From Pseudolabrys sp. (GTDB taxonomy: Bacteria > Pseudomonadota > Alphaproteobacteria > Rhizobiales > Xanthobacteraceae): a DNA stretch of 64,000 bases. The position numbers were made by a program, and so were the translations under genes. The DNA lies in the NCBI GenBank assembly GCA_030684935.1, contig JAUXXH010000008.1:28363-92362 (forward strand), read 5' to 3'. Position 1 is the first letter of the stretch. Each line of letters starts with the position of its first letter. Shown here piece after piece: positions 60,124 to 64,000 of the stretch. The notes below the pieces were generated by a model. It searched no databases and was not told the DNA's origin. It was given only the letters and a program-made list of their open reading frames with translations.

Positions 60124-60345
60124 CGATGGCGTTCCGACCTGACAGCCGCTTTCCGGCGCGCGGGATTTAGGCTGAATCGCGCCGCAGCGGCAACCGGTGC
60201 CGGGGACGCAGGGCGTTCACGTTTTCGCGGGGGTGTTCCACCCCCTGTCGAAAGCGCAAGCATGCAGCATCGGCTGTCGTCATGGCCGAAGCCTCTCTGC
60301 CGTCATGACGGTACCCTCTGCGCGTCATCGCCGCAGCCTCTCTGT

Positions 60346-60462
60346 GTCTTCGCCGGGCTTGACCCGGCGATCCATGAGGCGGTGCGGCGAATTCAGATTT
60401 ACGTAAGCCCTTGCCGTGCGGCTCCTCATCATGGATGCCCGGATCAAGTCCGGGCATGACGC
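60346..60462. repeat. Composite repeat, copy 1
   Basis: CGCCGGGCTTGACCCGGCG hairpin, ATCCATGA, a variable part, ACGTAAGCCCTTGCCG, then CTCATCATGGATGCCCGGATCAAGTCCGGGCATGACG. The order and spacing match the copy at 61018-61136. Confidence 0.75.
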
Positions 60463-60576
60463 AGAATATCCGGCATGCGCCCTCAATCACCGATTCAACT
60501 GTCAAACAGCCAAAGCTCCGCCGCCCGAATTCTTTACCGGCGCCGGGTGCGCCGTCATTCCCAACCGCAAATCCAG

Positions 60577-60963
60577 TCCCCGAACGAGGGGAGCGGAGCG
60601 CCGGGAAACGCGGAGGTCTGCGAAACCTCCTGGGCGGCCGGCGCGGCCACCCGACACGTCTGCGAAACGTGTCCTCTCCGCTTGCGATCGCGGAGAGAAC
60701 GCCTCTCGGCGCTCCGCTGGCGGCGATTTTTGGTCCCCGGGGCCGTGCTTCCGGAGGCCGACGACGTGCCATAAGGCCCGTCCGTTCCGGGCGGCTGTGC
60801 CGCCCGTAATCGCCTCGCGTCCAGCCATTGAAGGCAGGCCCCCGTAGTGGGGCCGGACGGCGTCCCAGGGCCTCCCGGGTGCGGGGTGACGAACCCCGCG
60901 CGCAGGCGCCGCATCCGGTCCCGTCTTCGTTGCGTCTCCGGAGACGCCCCTCGATGGACCGGA
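60577..60963. other. Serial hairpin array
   Basis: Hairpins in order: CCCC-GAACGA-GGGG; GGAGGT-CTGCGAA-ACCTCC (60612-60630); GACACGT-CTGCGAA-ACGTGTC (60653-60673, identical loop); CTCTCCGC-TTGCGATC-GCGGAGAG (60674-60697); CGGGCGGC-TGT-GCCGCCCG (60788-60806); GGCCCC-CGTAGT-GGGGCC (60837-60854); GCGGGGT-GACGA-ACCCCGC (60881-60899); a perfect 16-base palindrome GCGTCTCCGGAGACGC (60932-60947) inside an outer stem TCCGGTCC/GGACCGGA (60914-60921 with 60956-60963). Reads like a highly folded RNA or cruciform cluster. Confidence 0.7.
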
Positions 60964-61017
60964 CGGAGGACAGAGTATTTAAACCTAGGTATTAAGTCAA
61001 GAGACTTTTGCGTCAGC

Positions 61018-61136
61018 CGTCATGGCCGGGCTTGACCCGGCCATCCATGATGCCGAGCGTCAGACGCGATCCTGCGTAAGTTTTTGCCGCTTTGAATCTC
61101 ATCATGGATGCGCGGGTCAAGCCCGCGCATGACGCC
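61018..61136. repeat. Composite repeat, copy 2
   Basis: GTCATGGCCGGGCTTGACCCGGCCATCCATGA, variable part, GCGTAAGTTTTTGCCG, then CTCATCATGGATGCGCGGGTCAAGCCCGCGCATGACG. Same order as copy 1 at 60346-60462; the arms differ by compensatory changes. Confidence 0.75.
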
Positions 61137-61174
61137 GAGGGTGGCGCCGCGTCATGTGAACACAATGCGCCCCC

Positions 61175-61480
61175 TCACGCCGCGGCGTCCGCCGTCACCC
61201 GCTTGATGCGGTCGATCTGTTTGCCGAGGGCGCGTTGCGCCGTCTCGATGTCGTGCCGGTTCTGCAGATTGAGCCAAAGCTGCGCCGAGGTGCCGAGCGC
61301 CTTGCTCAGACGCAACGCCGTGTCGGCGGTGATGCCGCTGGTCTCGGCGGCGATGCGCTCGACCCGCGTGCGCGGCACGCCCATCGCCTTCGCCAGTGCG
61401 CCGGGCGACAGATTGAGCGGTACGAGAAATTCCTCACGCAGGATCTCGCCGGGGTGGAGAGGGGGAAGCTTCTTAGCCAT
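61175..61480 (-). CDS. higA: HigA-type antitoxin
   Basis: A 101-residue VapI/HigA-family helix-turn-helix protein. MAKKLPPLHPGEILREEFLVPL is the characteristic start; LSPGALAKAMGVPRTRVERI is the recognition helix region. ATG 61480 lies ten bases after the HigB stop. It should bind the toxin and repress at the operators near 61791 and 61824. Confidence 0.93.
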   Translation of the reverse strand: MAKKLPPLHPGEILREEFLVPLNLSPGALAKAMGVPRTRVERIAAETSGITADTALRLSKALGTSAQLWLNLQNRHDIETAQRALGKQIDRIKRVTADAAA

Positions 61481-61490
61481 GGCGGGCTCC

Positions 61491-61772
61491 TCAGTGATAG
61501 TCGGTTATTTCAACATCGACCGCGCCTTGCGGGGTCCATCGAAAGCAAATCCGGAATTGATCGTTGATCCGGATCGAATGTTGTCCCTGACGGTCCCTGC
61601 TGAGCGCCTCAAGTCGATTGCCCGGCGGCAGCCGCAGGTCGCGCAAATCAAGTGCGGCATCGAGATAGCCAAGTTTGCGGCGCGCGACCTTCACCAGATC
61701 GGACGGGAAGCCTTTGGGACTCTCGCCTCTGGAGACGGCTTCCGTGGTCCGATCTCTGAAGGACCTGATCAT
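61491..61772 (-). CDS. higB: HigB-type toxin
   Basis: A 93-residue RelE/HigB-family ribosome-dependent mRNA interferase. ATG 61772 gives MIRSFRDRTTEAVSRGESPK, the normal HigB start; a further upstream codon would add 12 residues across the operator. ARRKLGYLDAALDLRDLRLP, GNRLEALSRDRQGQHSIRIN and RICFRWTPQGAVDVEITDYH are typical. No Shine-Dalgarno is seen before the start. Confidence 0.93.
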   Translation of the reverse strand: MIRSFRDRTTEAVSRGESPKGFPSDLVKVARRKLGYLDAALDLRDLRLPPGNRLEALSRDRQGQHSIRINDQFRICFRWTPQGAVDVEITDYH

Positions 61773-61781
61773 GAAAGGATA

Positions 61782-61833
61782 TGTATCATCGATTGATACA
61801 GAATACAATGGCGCTGTATCAACTTATGATACA
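61782..61833. promoter_or_regulatory. Two identical operators of the higBA promoter
   Basis: TGTATCA-TCGAT-TGATACA at 61782-61800 and TGTATCA-ACTTA-TGATACA at 61815-61833. Arms are identical; centres lie 33 bases apart, about three helical turns, so two HigA dimers would bind on the same face of the DNA. They lie between the higB start and the uvrB stop. Confidence 0.75.
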
Positions 61834-61843
61834 AAGAGAAGGT

Positions 61844-64000
61844 CTACCTTCCCTTCTTCTTAAACCCGCCTCTCATCCCCGGCCGCCCCAATTTGCTCCG
61901 CGGCCCCTGAGATTGCTCTCCGCCGCCCTTGCGCGCGGGGATCGACTCCACGCCGGGGCCCATGTCGTCGAGGCCCGGCTTGCGCGGGCCATCGTCGCGG
62001 TTCACCCCACCCCGCGTGCCTGCGGCACGCGACCCTCCCCCTCCAGGGGAGGGTGAAGAAGAGCGTGCCGGCTTGAACTCGTGCCAGGTCGCGATGCCCA
62101 TTTCGTCGAGCACCGGCTTGTGCGGGCGGGAGAGAGGATCGGCGGCTTTCCCCCCACCCCGGACGCCTTCGGCGTCCGACCCTCCCCGCAAGGGGGAGGG
62201 TGAAGAAGAAGCGCCGCCGCCACGGCCTTTGCCCGTCGCCCGGCGCAGCCTGGAATCCTGCGCCAGCATCACATTCTTCACCGTCGGATTGTCGACCACC
62301 GCCAGTTCGGTCTGGCGCAGCCGCTTGATCTCGTCGCGCAGGCGCGCGGCTTCCTCGAAGTCGAGATCGGCGGCGGCCTCGCGCATCGCCGTCTCCAGCC
62401 CGGCCAGCACGCTCTCGAAATTGTGGCCGATGGTGGCGGCGTCGGCGAACTCGCCGCTAGAATCCTTGCCGCCGGTCGAGATCAGCACGTGGTCGCGCTC
62501 ATAGACCGAGTCCATGATGTCGTGGATCGAGCGCTTGATGCTCTCGGGCGTGATGTTGTTGGCCGTGTTGTATTCGACCTGCTTCTCGCGGCGGCGGTTG
62601 GTCTCCTCGATGGCGCGCTGCATCGACCCGGTGACCTGGTCGGCATAGAGAATGACGCGGCCGTCGACGTTGCGCGCGGCGCGGCCGATGGTTTGAATCA
62701 GTGACGTTTCACTCCGGAGGAAGCCTTCCTTGTCGGCATCGAGAATGGCGACCAGCGCGCATTCCGGAATGTCGAGGCCCTCGCGCAGCAGATTGATGCC
62801 GATCAGCGCGTCGAAGGCCCCTAACCGCAGGTCGCGGATGATCTCGATGCGCTCCAGGGTGTCGATGTCCGAGTGCATGTAGCGCACGCGGATGCCCTGT
62901 TCGTGCAGGTATTCAGTGAGGTCCTCGGCCATGCGCTTGGTCAGCACCGTGATCAGCGAGCGGTAGCCCTGCTGCGCCACCGCGCGCACCTCGCCGACCA
63001 GATCGTCGACCTGGGTGCGCGCCGGGCGGATGTCGACGGGAGGATCGATCAGGCCGGTCGGGCGGATGACCTGCTCGACGAAGACGCCGCCGGCCTCGTT
63101 CATCTCCCAGTGGCTCGGCGTCGCCGAGACGGCGACGGTCTGCGGCCGCATGGCGTCCCATTCCTCGAAGCGCAGCGGCCGGTTGTCCATGCAGGAGGGC
63201 AGGCGGAAGCCGTATTCGGCCAGCGTCGCCTTGCGCCGGAAGTCGCCGCGGAACATGCCGCCGATCTGCGGCACGGTGACGTGGCTCTCGTCGGCGAACA
63301 CCAGCGCGTTGTCGGGCACGTATTCGAACAGCGTCGGCGGCGGCTCGCCGGGGCGGCGGCCGGTGAGATAGCGCGAATAGTTCTCGATGCCGGCGCAGGA
63401 GCCGGTCGCCTCCATCATCTCGAGGTCGAAGCGGGTGCGCTGCTCGAGGCGCTGCGCTTCGAGCAGGCGGCCGGCGGCGTTGAGCTGTTCGAGCCGGCCG
63501 TGGAGCTCGGCCTTGATCGCGTTCATCGCCTGGATCAGCGTCGGGCGCGGCGTGACGTAATGCGAATTGGCGTAGACCTTGACGAATTCCAGCTCGTCGG
63601 TCTTCTGCCCGGTCAGCGGATCGAATTCGTGGATGGACTCGATCTCGTCGCCGAACAGCGACACGCGCCAGGCGCGGTCCTCGTAATGCGCCGGGAAGAT
63701 CTCGACCACGTCGCCGCGGACGCGGAACGAGCCGCGGAAGAAGTCGGCCTGGGTGCGCTTGTATTGCAGCGCCACCAGATCGGCCAGCAACTGGCGCTGG
63801 TTGATCTGGCCGCGCTGCTTCAGCGTGAAGGTCATGGCCGAATAGGTTTCGACCGAACCGATGCCGTAAATGCAGGACACGGAGGCGACGATGACGACGT
63901 CGTCGCGCTCCAGCAGCGAGCGCGTCGCCGAATGGCGCATGCGGTCGATCTGCTCGTTGATCGAGGATTCCTTCTCGATATAGGTGTCGGTGCGCGGCAC
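61844..64000 (-). CDS. uvrB: Excinuclease ABC subunit B, 3' part, with two in-frame repeat insertions
   Basis: The visible 718 residues are the C-terminal part; the gene continues beyond the right edge. SYIYGIGS-type motif ([17 protein letters not shown]), [51 protein letters not shown] and QTIGRAARN are helicase/UvrB motifs, and [16 protein letters not shown] is the UVR domain that binds UvrC. The tail after it contains two insertions, residues reading [18 protein letters not shown] and [18 protein letters not shown], in front of the conserved-looking [15 protein letters not shown] and [14 protein letters not shown]. It ends in a basic tail RGGFKKKGR. Confidence 0.95.
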   Translation of the reverse strand: MPRTDTYIEKESSINEQIDRMRHSATRSLLERDDVVIVASVSCIYGIGSVETYSAMTFTLKQRGQINQRQLLADLVALQYKRTQADFFRGSFRVRGDVVEIFPAHYEDRAWRVSLFGDEIESIHEFDPLTGQKTDELEFVKVYANSHYVTPRPTLIQAMNAIKAELHGRLEQLNAAGRLLEAQRLEQRTRFDLEMMEATGSCAGIENYSRYLTGRRPGEPPPTLFEYVPDNALVFADESHVTVPQIGGMFRGDFRRKATLAEYGFRLPSCMDNRPLRFEEWDAMRPQTVAVSATPSHWEMNEAGGVFVEQVIRPTGLIDPPVDIRPARTQVDDLVGEVRAVAQQGYRSLITVLTKRMAEDLTEYLHEQGIRVRYMHSDIDTLERIEIIRDLRLGAFDALIGINLLREGLDIPECALVAILDADKEGFLRSETSLIQTIGRAARNVDGRVILYADQVTGSMQRAIEETNRRREKQVEYNTANNITPESIKRSIHDIMDSVYERDHVLISTGGKDSSGEFADAATIGHNFESVLAGLETAMREAAADLDFEEAARLRDEIKRLRQTELAVVDNPTVKNVMLAQDSRLRRATGKGRGGGASSSPSPLRGGSDAEGVRGGGKAADPLSRPHKPVLDEMGIATWHEFKPARSSSPSPGGGGSRAAGTRGGVNRDDGPRKPGLDDMGPGVESIPARKGGGEQSQGPRSKLGRPGMRGGFKKKGR
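62000..62056 (-). repeat. Palindromic repeat element inside uvrB, copy 2
   Basis: On the coding strand: TCACCCTCCCCTGGAGGGGG, AGGGTCGCGTGCCGCAGGCACGCGGGGTGGGG. It encodes [18 protein letters not shown]. Same orientation and frame as the copies at 62148-62203 and in uvrC. Confidence 0.85.
62148..62203 (-). repeat. Palindromic repeat element inside uvrB, copy 1
   Basis: On the coding strand: TCACCCTCCCCCTTGCGGGG, AGGGTCGGACGCCGAAGGCGTCCGGGGTGGGGGG. It encodes [18 protein letters not shown] and is the best match to the intergenic elements. Confidence 0.88.

Larger units (their letters stand above)
60124..61174. other. Non-coding repeat- and hairpin-rich region of 1,051 bases
   Basis: No gene is supported. 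The left part holds scattered GTCATGGCC fragments and a composite repeat (60346-60462); the middle part (60577-60963) holds at least eight hairpins in series; then a short AT-rich gap (60970-61010) and a second copy of the composite repeat (61018-61136). Frames open through this block translate only repeat sequence (for example VMPGLDPGIHDE) and are not genes. Confidence 0.75.

Noticed and set aside
60167..60772. A 201-codon open frame on the minus strand across the repeat region
   Set aside because: Its translation consists of known repeat-derived peptides (for example VMPGLDPGIHDE and RGVLSAIASGEDTF) and hairpin arms; no ribosome binding site and no domain.

Overview
This GC-rich window reads as chromosomal DNA of an alphaproteobacterium of the order Hyphomicrobiales (Rhizobiales), probably near Bradyrhizobium, Rhodopseudomonas or Pseudolabrys. 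The evidence is the family-level look of the housekeeping proteins (RlmJ, PgeF/MidA/Lgt, L25 with an Ala-rich tail, an alphaproteobacterial UbiK-type protein), three Omp25/31-type barrels, a MarR-OmpR-kinase trio like petP/petR, and several families of short palindromic repeats. No rRNA, tRNA, CRISPR array, insertion sequence or prophage was recognised. The assignment to order is inference from proteins and repeat style, not from a marker RNA.

Layout. 0.2-9.3 kb: a catabolic uptake block in which a complete branched-chain/carboxylate ABC transporter (livG, livH, livM, periplasmic binding protein, livF) is bracketed by two acyl-CoA ligases; most of its junctions carry palindromic repeats. 9.4-22.7 kb: hemH, an outer-membrane barrel, a membrane/TPR-like protein, galU, a lytic transglycosylase, a DUF459 protein, RNase T2, rlmJ, a cold-shock protein and a GST. 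22.8-25.3 kb: three tandem outer-membrane barrels, each with its own terminator. 25.6-32.8 kb: pteridine-reductase-like SDR, uvrC, an intradiol dioxygenase, pgsA-moaD-moaE, a Vgb-like propeller and a DUF1460 amidase-like protein. 32.9-38.8 kb: ilvE, a MarR/OmpR/kinase operon, a TetR regulator, proC. 38.8-48.8 kb: YbjN protein, membrane hydrolase, prs, Nudix, PiT phosphate transporter, a lipoprotein, the lgt-midA-pgeF operon and a TctC-type binding protein.

48.9-51.7 kb is the accessory segment. VapBC faces a minus-strand set of four closely spaced genes: a RelE/HigB-like toxin, its XRE antitoxin, an Nmad3-family protein (a family associated with nucleotide modification) and a conserved protein of unknown function with a CxxCH motif. 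The last pair overlap by four bases, as do the toxin and antitoxin. This four-gene arrangement is the best candidate in the window for an undescribed system.

51.8-64.0 kb: ubiK, rplY, pth, ychF, a MaoC pair coupled to an MFS exporter, small conserved proteins, a 1-kb repeat- and hairpin-rich non-coding stretch, a HigBA module with two identical operators three helical turns apart, and the 3' part of uvrB, which runs off the right edge.

The most striking sequence-level signal is that the palindromic element that litters intergenic spaces is also found inside two genes of the same DNA-repair pathway, once in uvrC and twice in uvrB. It always has the same orientation and reading frame relative to the gene, and adds a similar Gly/Pro/Ser-rich peptide.
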